From Clostridiales bacterium (GTDB lineage Bacteria; Bacillota; Clostridia; Christensenellales; Aristaeellaceae), in contig SFHK01000015.1 of the NCBI GenBank assembly GCA_004556395.1, forward strand, positions 1-58,265: DNA of 58,265 bases, read 5' to 3'. Made by a program: the position numbers and the translations under genes. The notes under the pieces were generated by a model that ran no database searches, was not told where the DNA came from, and saw only the letters and a list, made by a program, of their open reading frames with translations. Position 1 is the first letter of the stretch. Every line of letters starts with the position of its first letter. Of the stretch, positions 47,514 through 55,102 are shown piece after piece.

Positions 47514-49307
47514 TCAGGACTCGAACTGCGCCTGATACAGCTTCTTATAGAACCCGCCGCGCGCCATCAGTTCGTCATGCGTACCCTGCTCCACGATGTC
47601 GCCGTGGTCGAGCACCAGGATGTTGTCGGCGTTCTGAATCGTGGACAGGCGATGGGCGATGACGAAGCAGGTTTTGTTCTTCATCAGCTGAAGCATCGCG
47701 TCCTGAATGCGAATCTCCGTCTGCGTGTCCACGTTGCTGGTGGCTTCGTCCAGAATCAGCATGCTGGCGTCCAGCAGCATGGCGCGCGCGATGGTCAGAA
47801 GCTGCTTCTGTCCCTTGGAAATGTTCCCGCCGTTTTCCGTGAGCACGGTATCGTAGCCGTTGGGCAGCTGCTCGATGAAATACGAGATGCGGGCGCGTTC
47901 CGCCGCGCGCTTCACGTCCTCAAGCGTGGCGGCCGGGTTGCCGTAGGCGATATTCTCGTACACCGTGCCGCCGAACAGCCACGTGTCCTGCAGAACCATG
48001 GCGAAATTCCTGCGCAGGCTTTTGCGCGTGTATTTCTCGATGGGACGGCCGTCGATGAGGATTTCGCCGCTCAGCCGGTCGTAGAAGCGCATCAGCAGGT
48101 TGATGATCGTCGTTTTGCCCGCACCGGTCGGACCGACGATGGCGGTCACGCTGCCGGGCTTCGCCACAAGGCTCAGGTCGTGCAGGATGACGCGGTTCTT
48201 CTCGTAGCCGAAGGACACGTTCTTCATCTCCACAAGCCCCTGTGCGTTTTCCAGCTCGACGGCGTCGGGCGCGTCGGGCATCTCCGGCGGCTCGTCGATC
48301 AGGCGGAACACGCGCTCGCCCGCGGCCAGCGCGCTCTGCAGCTCCGCGATGATGTTCGCCACCTCGTTGATGGGGCCGGAGAACTTGCGCGAATACAGCA
48401 CGAACGACGAAACATCGCCCAGCGACATGTAGCGCCACAGATACAGGAGCGCGCCGAACACGCTCACCAGCGACAGCGACAGGTTGTTGACGAAGCTGAC
48501 CGACGGTCCGGTGGTGGAGCCGTAGTATTCGCTCTTGTAGTACGCCTGCACGGCTTCCTCGTTCTTTTTATCGAAGCGGTCGATGGTGTAGTCCTCGCGG
48601 TTATAGGCCTTGGCGGTCTTGAGGCCGGAGAGCATTTCCTCGACAAAGCCGTTCAGCTCGCCCAGCTTGCGCGAGCGCGCGCGGAACAGCGGCCGCGTGC
48701 GGCTGGTAATGAAGCGCGTGATGAACACGGAAAGCGGAATCGTGACCGCGAACACCAGAATGAGCAGCGGCGAAATGGTGAGCATCATATACAGCGAGCC
48801 CACGACCGTCACCACGGAGGACAGAATCTGCACCACGTCGTGCGCCAGCGAGGTGGACAGCGTGTCGATGTCGTAGGAGATGACGGAGAGAATGTCGCCG
48901 ATGGCGTGGCGGTCGGTGAAGCCGACCGGCAGCCGCGAGATGCTCTGGAAAGCGTCGCAGCGCATCGCGGAAACGATCTTCTGCGACAGGCGAACCATGT
49001 ATACCGAAATCAGGAAGCTGAGCCCGGCCGAGACGGCGTAGAAGGCCAGCATTAGAAGCGCATAGCGGTATACGCTTGGGAAATTGACGTGCTCGCCGCC
49101 GGTAATCGCGTCGATGGCTGCGCCGGAAAGCCGGGGGCCGAGCAGCGCCAGCACGTTTGAAAGCAGCGAAAGCGCCAGCACGGCGAACATGCCGAAGCGG
49201 TAGCGATACAGGTATTTCCACAGATTGCGCAGGACGTACCGGACGTCGTGCGTGTGATTGTCCTCGACGTGCGTTTTCACGCCGCCCATCGGTGAACGCG
49301 GAGGCAT
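47514..49307 (-). CDS. Multidrug-type ABC exporter half, catalytic-site subunit
   Basis: This 597-residue half-transporter has an N-terminal six-helix domain and an ATPase with Walker A GPTGAGKTT, Walker B MLILDEATSNVD (catalytic Glu present) and HRLST. Its signature motif is altered to ISKGQ. Its partner has the normal LSGGQ but an Asp in place of the catalytic Glu. The pair therefore has one good and one degenerate ATP site, as in BmrCD or TM287/288-type heterodimers. The start ATG shares a base with the partner's stop (TGATG). Confidence 0.94.
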   Translation of the reverse strand: MPPRSPMGGVKTHVEDNHTHDVRYVLRNLWKYLYRYRFGMFAVLALSLLSNVLALLGPRLSGAAIDAITGGEHVNFPSVYRYALLMLAFYAVSAGLSFLISVYMVRLSQKIVSAMRCDAFQSISRLPVGFTDRHAIGDILSVISYDIDTLSTSLAHDVVQILSSVVTVVGSLYMMLTISPLLILVFAVTIPLSVFITRFITSRTRPLFRARSRKLGELNGFVEEMLSGLKTAKAYNREDYTIDRFDKKNEEAVQAYYKSEYYGSTTGPSVSFVNNLSLSLVSVFGALLYLWRYMSLGDVSSFVLYSRKFSGPINEVANIIAELQSALAAGERVFRLIDEPPEMPDAPDAVELENAQGLVEMKNVSFGYEKNRVILHDLSLVAKPGSVTAIVGPTGAGKTTIINLLMRFYDRLSGEILIDGRPIEKYTRKSLRRNFAMVLQDTWLFGGTVYENIAYGNPAATLEDVKRAAERARISYFIEQLPNGYDTVLTENGGNISKGQKQLLTIARAMLLDASMLILDEATSNVDTQTEIRIQDAMLQLMKNKTCFVIAHRLSTIQNADNILVLDHGDIVEQGTHDELMARGGFYKKLYQAQFES

Positions 49308-51016
49308 CAGGCCATCCCTCCCATCTGCGTTTCGGCGATCTGCCGGTAGTCCGGGCTGGTTTTCATTAACAGGTCATGCGGGCCCTGCGCAATGGCGCGC
49401 CCCTCGTCCAGCACGATGATTTCTGTCATGTGCGCGATGGACGACACGCGCGACGCGACCACGATGGACGTGGCGTTTCCATGTCCGGTGCGCAGCGCCA
49501 TGCGCAGGTTTGCGTCGGTGCGGTAGTCGAGTGCGCTGGACGCGTCGTCCAGCAGCAGAATTTCCGGGTTGCCGGCCAGCGCGCGGGCGATCAGCAGGCG
49601 CTGCCGCTGTCCGCCGGACAGGTTCGTGCCCTGCGAGTTCAGGTGCGCGTTCAATCCGTCCGCCAGCTCCAGCAGATACGCCGCCTGCGCGTTGTGAACC
49701 GCCCGGTCTACGCTCTCCTCGGAAATCTCGCGTCCCAGCACGATGTTCTCGTGCGCGGTGTCGGCGTACACCACGTCGGACTGGAACGTAACGCCGAACA
49801 TGCGGTGCAGCGTCTCGGCGGGAATCTGCTTGATGTTCACGCCGTCGATCAGAATTTCGCCCTCGTCCACGTCGTAGAAGCGCATCAGCAGAAGCAGAAT
49901 CGTGCTCTTGCCGGAGCCGGTCGCGCCGATCAGACCCAGCGATTCGCCGCGCTTCAGCCGGAAGCTGATGTTCGAAAGCGTGGGCTTGCGCTTGTTGTAG
50001 GAGAAGGTGACGTTTCGGAACTCGATATGATACGGGCTCTCGGGCGCGTCGCCGGCGGGCAGCACGGCGAGATCCTCCGGCGCGGTCAGCACCTCTTCGA
50101 TGCGGTTCGCCGAAGCGCTGGCGCGGGACACAATCACAAAAATGCGCGACAGCCCCAGCATGCCGTTGGAAACGATGGTGAAATAGTTCAGAAACGCCAT
50201 GATCTTGCCCGGCTTCGCCAGTCCCCACTCCACGCGGTATGCGCCCACGATCAGCACGACGACCAGACCCAGATTCAGAAACAGCGTGGTGAACGGCGAC
50301 GAAAGGCTCATCACCGCGTTGGCGCGCACGTTGTCGCGCGCGGCGCGGTCGGACTGCCTGCGGAAGCGGTCGTTTTCATAATCGCCCTTGGACAGCGCCT
50401 TGATCACGCGCGCGCCGGTGATGTTCTCGCGCACGATGCGCACCAGCTCGTCCAGCGATTCCTGAAGCCTTCGAAACAGCGGAATGCCCTTCACGGAAAC
50501 CATCGTCACCGACACGCCGATCAGCGGCATGGTCGCCAGCAGCACCAGCGCCATCGCTACGTCCTGAAACAGCGTGATGATGATGCCGCCGAGCAGCAGA
50601 ATCGGCGCGCGCACGCCCAGCCGCTGTACCATGCCCACCATCTGATGCACGTTATAGGTGTCCGTTGTCAGGCGGGAAACCAGCGACGGCACCGAAAACG
50701 CGTCCACCTGCGCGCCGGAGAGATACGCGATGCGGGCGTACAGGTCATGGCGCACGGAGCGCGTCACGTCGCGCGCGACGGCGGCGGAGTTGCGGTTGGC
50801 GATCACGTTGCCCGCGACGCACAGAAGCGCGAAGAAGATCATCGCGCCGCCCCAGAGGAAGATTTTTCCCACGCTTTCCTGCGGCACAATATCGTCAATA
50901 ATATAGGAAAGAAGCCACGGAAGCATCAGCTCGCTGGCCGTGCCGATCAGCTTGATCAGCATGCCGACCGCGACGCGCCCGGTCAGCGGACGCACGTATT
51001 TCAGAATCGTTCTCAT
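49307..51016 (-). CDS. Multidrug-type ABC exporter half, degenerate-site subunit
   Basis: This 569-residue half-transporter has six helices and an ATPase with Walker A GATGSGKST, signature LSGGQRQRL and Walker B LLLDDASSALD. An Asp replaces the catalytic Glu, and the switch His is replaced (SRVSS in place of the HRLS motif). It forms the degenerate half of the heterodimer with the next gene. It begins one base after the marR stop codon, so marR, this gene and the next form one operon. The substrate is unknown; drug or lipid export is usual. Confidence 0.94.
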   Translation of the reverse strand: MRTILKYVRPLTGRVAVGMLIKLIGTASELMLPWLLSYIIDDIVPQESVGKIFLWGGAMIFFALLCVAGNVIANRNSAAVARDVTRSVRHDLYARIAYLSGAQVDAFSVPSLVSRLTTDTYNVHQMVGMVQRLGVRAPILLLGGIIITLFQDVAMALVLLATMPLIGVSVTMVSVKGIPLFRRLQESLDELVRIVRENITGARVIKALSKGDYENDRFRRQSDRAARDNVRANAVMSLSSPFTTLFLNLGLVVVLIVGAYRVEWGLAKPGKIMAFLNYFTIVSNGMLGLSRIFVIVSRASASANRIEEVLTAPEDLAVLPAGDAPESPYHIEFRNVTFSYNKRKPTLSNISFRLKRGESLGLIGATGSGKSTILLLLMRFYDVDEGEILIDGVNIKQIPAETLHRMFGVTFQSDVVYADTAHENIVLGREISEESVDRAVHNAQAAYLLELADGLNAHLNSQGTNLSGGQRQRLLIARALAGNPEILLLDDASSALDYRTDANLRMALRTGHGNATSIVVASRVSSIAHMTEIIVLDEGRAIAQGPHDLLMKTSPDYRQIAETQMGGMA

Positions 51017-51017
51017 G

Positions 51018-51482
51018 CTATTCGTTTATGCCTCCCGGTTCGTGATTCATGGCCTCCATGGCGTTGTCGCACAGCCGCTTCAGAAGGGCGGACGCCGCTT
51101 CCTTGTCCGCCTCCGAAAATCCCTCGGTGATGCGCACGCGCCATTCGCGCTTCATCTCGCGAATCAGCGCCACGACCGGCTCCGCCTTCTCGGTGGCGTA
51201 CAGCCGCTTGACCCGGCCGTCGCATTCGTCCGGCACGATGGTCACATAGCCCTCGTCGGCCAGCTTTTTGACCGCCCGCGCGCTGGTTCCGTTGTCGAAT
51301 ACCGCCGTCTGCGCCAGCTTCGTCACGGCGATGCCGGGGCAGCGCGCGATCCGGTCGAGAAAATACTGCTGCCCCGCGCCGATGCCGGTGTCCTTCAGGC
51401 GCTCGTTGAAATACGCCTGCGTCAGCCGATAGAAGATGGAGCCGTATTTCAGCAGGTGATAGTGCTTTTCCGTCTGCTCCAT
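51018..51482 (-). CDS. MarR-family regulator
   Basis: This 154-residue winged-helix repressor shows GIAVTKLAQTAVFDNGTSARAVKKL as helix-turn-helix and GYVTIVPDECDGRVKRLYAT as wing. It heads the exporter operon. A 20-bp-arm inverted repeat covers its own promoter (51536-51584), so autorepression with release by an exported compound is likely. The start ATG has an AAAGGAGCG site. Confidence 0.93.
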   Translation of the reverse strand: MEQTEKHYHLLKYGSIFYRLTQAYFNERLKDTGIGAGQQYFLDRIARCPGIAVTKLAQTAVFDNGTSARAVKKLADEGYVTIVPDECDGRVKRLYATEKAEPVVALIREMKREWRVRITEGFSEADKEAASALLKRLCDNAMEAMNHEPGGINE

Positions 51483-51526
51483 GAGAACGCTCCTTTGCAG
51501 ATATGTACGTTCACTGTCAAATATCT

Positions 51527-51554
51527 ATTATACGCGAAATAGTTGCGTTTGCAA
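51527..51554 (-). promoter_or_regulatory. Promoter of the marR-exporter operon
   Basis: On the minus strand TTGCAA (51554-51549), a 16-bp spacer and TATAAT (51532-51527) precede the operon. The -35 box lies inside the inverted repeat. Confidence 0.75.
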
Positions 51555-51584
51555 GTAAAATTTCCTTGCAGACGCAACTATTTC
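51536..51584. promoter_or_regulatory. MarR operator: inverted repeat with 20-bp arms
   Basis: GAAATAGTTGCGTTTGCAAG (51536-51555) is matched by the inverted arm at 51565-51584 with one difference and a 9-bp centre. ATAGTTGC is a known kind of MarR half site. It also lies upstream of the SH3 protein gene on the other strand and could influence both. Confidence 0.75.
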
Positions 51585-51661
51585 AAAATTTGACGGAAAA
51601 TTGAACCAAACGGGAGGGAGCTGCGTCCAAAGGACAGGAAAACCCGAAGGGGGCGAAAAAC

Positions 51662-52642
51662 ATGAAGAAACTGATTTCAATGGTGCTGGTTCTCGCGCTT
51701 CTGTCCGTGGTGTTTGCCGCCGCGGGAATGGCCGCGACGCTGCGCGGCACGGTTCGCACGCCCACGTCCGACGGCACGGTATATGTCCGCACACAGGCGG
51801 GCGAGGGAAAGCCGGTTGCCGGCGTGGCCCGCAATGGGGATTCGCTGGTGATTCTGAAAAAGGGGAACACGTGGCATAAGGTGCGCGTGGTTCGCACGGG
51901 TGTGGAGGGCTGGATCTATGGCCGCTACGTCCGCTTCACGACTACCTCGACCGATACCAGCGGCGAATGGGGCGGCAATCCCGGCACGTCGAACGACGAT
52001 TGGAACAACCGCCGAAATTATACGCGCGACGCTTCCGTGACCGACACGGACTCGGTTGTGAACGTGAACGCCTATGTAACCTCGTCCGACGGCTACGCCA
52101 ACCTGCGCTGGGCGCCCAGCCTGGACAGCGGCGTCATTGATGAAATCGCCGACGGTACGATGGTGTGGGCGCTGGAACGCAACGGCAGCTTCTACCGCTG
52201 CTGCACCCGCGACGGCCGAATCGGTTACATTCATAAAAACCTTTTGCGGCTGAAGGATACCGCCGACGGCGTGTGGAACAAAACCGGCGTCGTGCGCTCC
52301 TCCGACGGCACCGCCGTCGTCCGCGACCGCGCAAGCAAGTCCGGCTACGCCCTGTACGAACTGAAGGTGGGCGACCGCGTGCGTATCGGCGGCTCGTCCG
52401 GCGAGTGGCTGCGCCTGAGCGGCGATAGCTCCTATATGTACCGCACGCTCGTGCGCTTCCTCTCCAGAGCTGAAACCACCGGCAACGTAAACGTCCGCAG
52501 CGGCCCCGGCACGCGCTATGGCATCCTGCGTACCCTCTCCAACGGCGAAGCCGTAACCCTCCTCGCCACCGACGGCAACTTCTGCCGAGTAGACACCGGC
52601 ACAGAAATCGCCTACGTGAGCCGGAAATACCTCAGATACTGA
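51662..52642 (+). CDS. Secreted multi-SH3 domain protein
   Basis: This 326-residue exported protein has a signal peptide (LISMVLVLALLSVVFAAAGMA) and about four bacterial SH3 (SH3b) domains. These include YVRTQAGEGKPVAGVARNGDSLVIL, YANLRWAPSLDSGVIDEI, VVRDRASKSGYALYELKVGD and VNVRSGPGTRYGILRTL (separate motifs). Such domains usually bind peptidoglycan. There is no catalytic domain. The first part contains a Ser/Thr/Asn-rich linker. It has a GAAGGGGG site and a terminator after it, so it is a single-gene unit, divergent from the marR operon. Confidence 0.85.
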   Translation: MKKLISMVLVLALLSVVFAAAGMAATLRGTVRTPTSDGTVYVRTQAGEGKPVAGVARNGDSLVILKKGNTWHKVRVVRTGVEGWIYGRYVRFTTTSTDTSGEWGGNPGTSNDDWNNRRNYTRDASVTDTDSVVNVNAYVTSSDGYANLRWAPSLDSGVIDEIADGTMVWALERNGSFYRCCTRDGRIGYIHKNLLRLKDTADGVWNKTGVVRSSDGTAVVRDRASKSGYALYELKVGDRVRIGGSSGEWLRLSGDSSYMYRTLVRFLSRAETTGNVNVRSGPGTRYGILRTLSNGEAVTLLATDGNFCRVDTGTEIAYVSRKYLRY

Positions 52643-52654
52643 CGCGGCGATAGA

Positions 52655-52700
52655 CGAAGCGGGTCGTACCCCCACATTTGGGTGCGGCCCGCCTCGTTTT
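52655..52700 (+). terminator. Terminator of the SH3 protein gene
   Basis: CGAAGCGGGTCGTACCC pairs with GGGTGCGGCCCGCCTCG, followed by TTTTG. Confidence 0.78.
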
Positions 52701-52731
52701 GACGGACGGGGGAAAATGCGAACGCCGCGGG

Positions 52732-52760
52732 TTGCAAAATGGGGTGGGGTTTGTTATAAT
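52732..52760 (+). promoter_or_regulatory. Promoter of the membrane-anchored XRE gene
   Basis: TTGCAA (52732-52737), a 17-bp spacer and TATAAT (52755-52760) lie upstream of the gene. Confidence 0.75.
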
Positions 52761-52792
52761 AGGACGGATACTGAGGGAGAAGAGGAAGAAAT

Positions 52793-54046
52793 GTGAGTTC
52801 AATCGGAGAGCGGATTTCGGATGTGCGCAAGGCCAGAGGCTACACGCAGGATCAACTCGCGGAGCGGATACACGTATCGCGGCAGACGATTTCGCATTGG
52901 GAGAATGAGCGTGCCCTGCCGGATTTTGAAAGCATTAAGCAGCTTTCCCAGGTGCTCGGGTATGACTTTTCTTCCGAGAATGAAGGGATTGCAAGTCGGT
53001 TCGAGTCGAACGTCTCGGGAGCGGACAATCCGCTATCGGGTGATTTTTCTTCTGAAAATGGAGAAACTACGGAGAAGCGGTTCGAGCCGAAGACTGCCGG
53101 AACGGGCGGTTTGCCGCCGGCGGATGGGTCTCGGCGTGGGCGGCGCGGAAAATGGTGGGCGCTGGCTGGCGTGGTCTGTCTGCTTATGGTGGCCGCGGTC
53201 GCGGGCTGGAGGTTCTCGAAGCGCGCCGTGGCGGAGATTGCGGTTCGGCCGCTGTCGCCCGTTGCGTATCTCACGACGCTGGACGAAGGCCCGGAGGGCT
53301 GGGCGGCGACGTTTGTGTTTGAAAACGAGAGCGACGTTCCCTTCCTGCCCGACCACGTGATGGCGCTGTATTACGCGGGCGACAGGCTGGAAAACAAAAT
53401 TAAGATACCGTACAGCGAGCTTTCGCAGTGGATGGACGGCGACAAGATGTGCAGGGGCGACACGCCGCTTCAGCGGACGTTCAGCACCGACCATATGAAT
53501 ATGACGCGCATCGAATGCGTGCTTCAGGGAACGGACGACAACGGGCACAAGCTTTCGGCGCACGCCAGCGTGGAGCTTGTGAAGCGGTATCCGGAGGACG
53601 CGCAGCCGCAGGAGACGCTCGGTCTGCCGACGTTCGAGGACTATAAGACGCAGTATGCCTGCGGCTTGGAGGAAACGGCTGCGGGGCAGGCATATCTGAA
53701 CGTGCATTGCACAGAGAACCCGGTCAGACCCTCGTTCATTGAGGAAACGGGCGACATGCCGATGTGGACGTATACCATCCGCGCGGAGGAACTGTGCGGC
53801 GCGCCGTTCACGGTGGAGAAGGTGCAGGAGGCGTTCTTTGCGGACGGCGGCTATGTCGACCGCAAGGAATACACGGCTGCCGACCTGAACTGGGGCGACG
53901 GCGTGATCGGCGCGAATGCTTATAAAGAGTGGATGGGCGGGCTTCCCGTGCAGTCGCTCCTGGGCATCGGCATCACCGTGTCCGGCGTGGACGCGAACGG
54001 GAATCGACAGGCGTTCTATGGCTATGTGGAGTTCTCGAACGAATAG
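52793..54046 (+). CDS. Membrane-anchored XRE regulator with extracytoplasmic domain
   Basis: This 417-residue protein starts at GTG 52793 (GAGGAAG site). Residues 1-60 are an XRE helix-turn-helix (YTQDQLAERIHVSRQTISHWE). A 26-residue segment starting DFSSEN is then duplicated in tandem (about 58-110). A single membrane helix follows (WWALAGVVCLLMVAAVAGW, about 122-140), and then a 270-residue outside domain of unknown fold with GEFE-like beta segments. This one-component layout puts a DNA-binding domain inside and a sensor outside. Similar architectures occur in Firmicutes, but the outer domain is not recognised. The gene at 54414, with its palindromic module, lies downstream. Confidence 0.85.
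   Translation: MSSIGERISDVRKARGYTQDQLAERIHVSRQTISHWENERALPDFESIKQLSQVLGYDFSSENEGIASRFESNVSGADNPLSGDFSSENGETTEKRFEPKTAGTGGLPPADGSRRGRRGKWWALAGVVCLLMVAAVAGWRFSKRAVAEIAVRPLSPVAYLTTLDEGPEGWAATFVFENESDVPFLPDHVMALYYAGDRLENKIKIPYSELSQWMDGDKMCRGDTPLQRTFSTDHMNMTRIECVLQGTDDNGHKLSAHASVELVKRYPEDAQPQETLGLPTFEDYKTQYACGLEETAAGQAYLNVHCTENPVRPSFIEETGDMPMWTYTIRAEELCGAPFTVEKVQEAFFADGGYVDRKEYTAADLNWGDGVIGANAYKEWMGGLPVQSLLGIGITVSGVDANGNRQAFYGYVEFSNE
52964..53119 (+). repeat. Tandem 78-bp duplication in the XRE gene linker
   Basis: Units of 26 codons begin at 52964 and 53042, both with the residues DFSSEN and an RFE segment. The copies have diverged but stay in frame. Confidence 0.55.
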
Positions 54047-54088
54047 GGAACCGCATTGCGGCGAAAGTTGAATCGGAGATTTGTGGCG

Positions 54089-54224
54089 GCCGTCTTCCGC
54101 GAGGAGGACGGCTTTGCCTGTTTTGGAGTCTGTCTGTTCGGATGACACGGTGATGCATCGGCCGCCTTTCATGTGGAGGGCGGCTTTTCCCGTTTTGGCG
54201 TATTCCTGCGGAGGACGCTTTTTT
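54089..54224 (+). terminator. Three tandem terminator-like hairpins; rest of the 367-bp gap
   Basis: Hairpins GCCGTC/GACGGC (54089-54112, then TTTGCC), GCCGCC/GGCGGC (54161-54184, then TTTTCCC) and GCGTATTCC/GGAGGACGC (54198-54218, then TTTTTT) follow one another. They share a similar layout, as if duplicated. The rest of the gap 54047-54413 holds the palindromic module and no gene. Confidence 0.6.
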
Positions 54225-54294
54225 ATGCTTGTGGGGTTCGAAAATGTGCAGATTTTTTGCAAGATGTGCAGGATTTTTTCAATGTAATCCAAAT

Positions 54295-54368
54295 GCTCAG
54301 AATCTGAGCGCTCGAACGGGCAAATGCTCAGGATCTGAGCGTGACTTTTGAAAGAATATCCTTCAAAA
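54295..54368 (+). promoter_or_regulatory. Three-palindrome regulatory module, copy 2
   Basis: GCTCAGAATCTGAGC (54295-54309) and GCTCAGGATCTGAGC (54326-54340) start 31 bp apart. A 23-bp element follows with TTTTGAA and TTCAAAA ends (54346-54368). It ends 45 bp before the start codon at 54414. Order, orientation and all spacings equal copy 1 at 34678-34751. Further upstream, at 54247-54280, a TGTGCAG-ATTTTTT unit is directly repeated. Confidence 0.85.
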
Positions 54369-54413
54369 TAGAGGACATCAAGGGCGATTGGCCGACGAAG
54401 GAAGGGAGGATTC

Positions 54414-54707
54414 GTGCTGTATCTGGGTTGGATTGTGGCGGCGTTTCTGGCGGGCGGCATTGTGAGCTACGCGTTGCTTCACAGGCAGCGCGCGAAATCG
54501 CTGCAGGCGCGGCTGTCGGACGTGGACGGTTTCAGCGGTCGGAGCTACGCGCAGGTGCTAGGACTGGCCAAGGCGAAGCCGCAGAGAATGGAGCGCCTGC
54601 CGGACGGTCGGACGCTGAGAGTCTGGGTCGACGGCGGCTACTCGATCGCGCTGCTGTTCGACGCGGGAGAGGTTTGCCTTGGCGTGCAGGATGAACGGAT
54701 GGGCTGA
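54414..54707 (+). CDS. Small membrane protein, unknown
   Basis: It encodes 97 residues from GTG 54414, behind GAAGGGAGG. An N-terminal membrane helix (YLGWIVAAFLAGGIVSYALL) is followed by a basic stretch (HRQRAKSLQARL) and a small beta domain (TLRVWVDGGYSIALLFDAGEVCLGV). I recognise no family. It is the first gene after copy 2 of the three-palindrome module and probably starts an operon with 54729, 55103 and 57097. Confidence 0.7.
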   Translation: MLYLGWIVAAFLAGGIVSYALLHRQRAKSLQARLSDVDGFSGRSYAQVLGLAKAKPQRMERLPDGRTLRVWVDGGYSIALLFDAGEVCLGVQDERMG

Positions 54708-54728
54708 GAACGAAATGGAGGAATCGGT

Positions 54729-55064
54729 GTGACGAAGAAACGGAACATTTCGGCAATGATCGCGTTTTGCGTGCTCGCTGTCGGGTTTGTCGTGATGAAC
54801 TGGCTGGACAGCGAGTACCTGTGGGATACGCTGATGGGGGCGAGATATAGGGGGCTGTGGCAGGCGTGGTGGAATAGGAATGTCGGCTTCAATGGCGGCT
54901 TCAGAAGCTTCATGCACATCATATACAGAATCGGTGACGCGGGAACTGTGTACAGCGCCTTTACCAGTTTTCCGGGCTGCTTCTTTACGGTGCTTCCGCT
55001 GCTGGCGGTTGTGTTCACGGTGATGAAAAAGAAGATCCCGGCGGGAATTTTTGTGAACGGGTAA
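54729..55064 (+). CDS. Small two-helix membrane protein, unknown
   Basis: It encodes 111 residues from GTG 54729, behind GGAGGAATC. The first helix (MIAFCVLAVGFVVMNWL) and the last (FFTVLPLLAVVFTVM) flank a hydrophilic, aromatic middle region (GLWQAWWNRNVGFNGGF). No family is recognised. The gap of 21 bases after the previous gene suggests cotranscription. Confidence 0.7.
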   Translation: MTKKRNISAMIAFCVLAVGFVVMNWLDSEYLWDTLMGARYRGLWQAWWNRNVGFNGGFRSFMHIIYRIGDAGTVYSAFTSFPGCFFTVLPLLAVVFTVMKKKIPAGIFVNG

Positions 55065-55102
55065 CCGCGCTACGGGAGAACAAAGAAAGGAAGAACGGAA
55101 TC

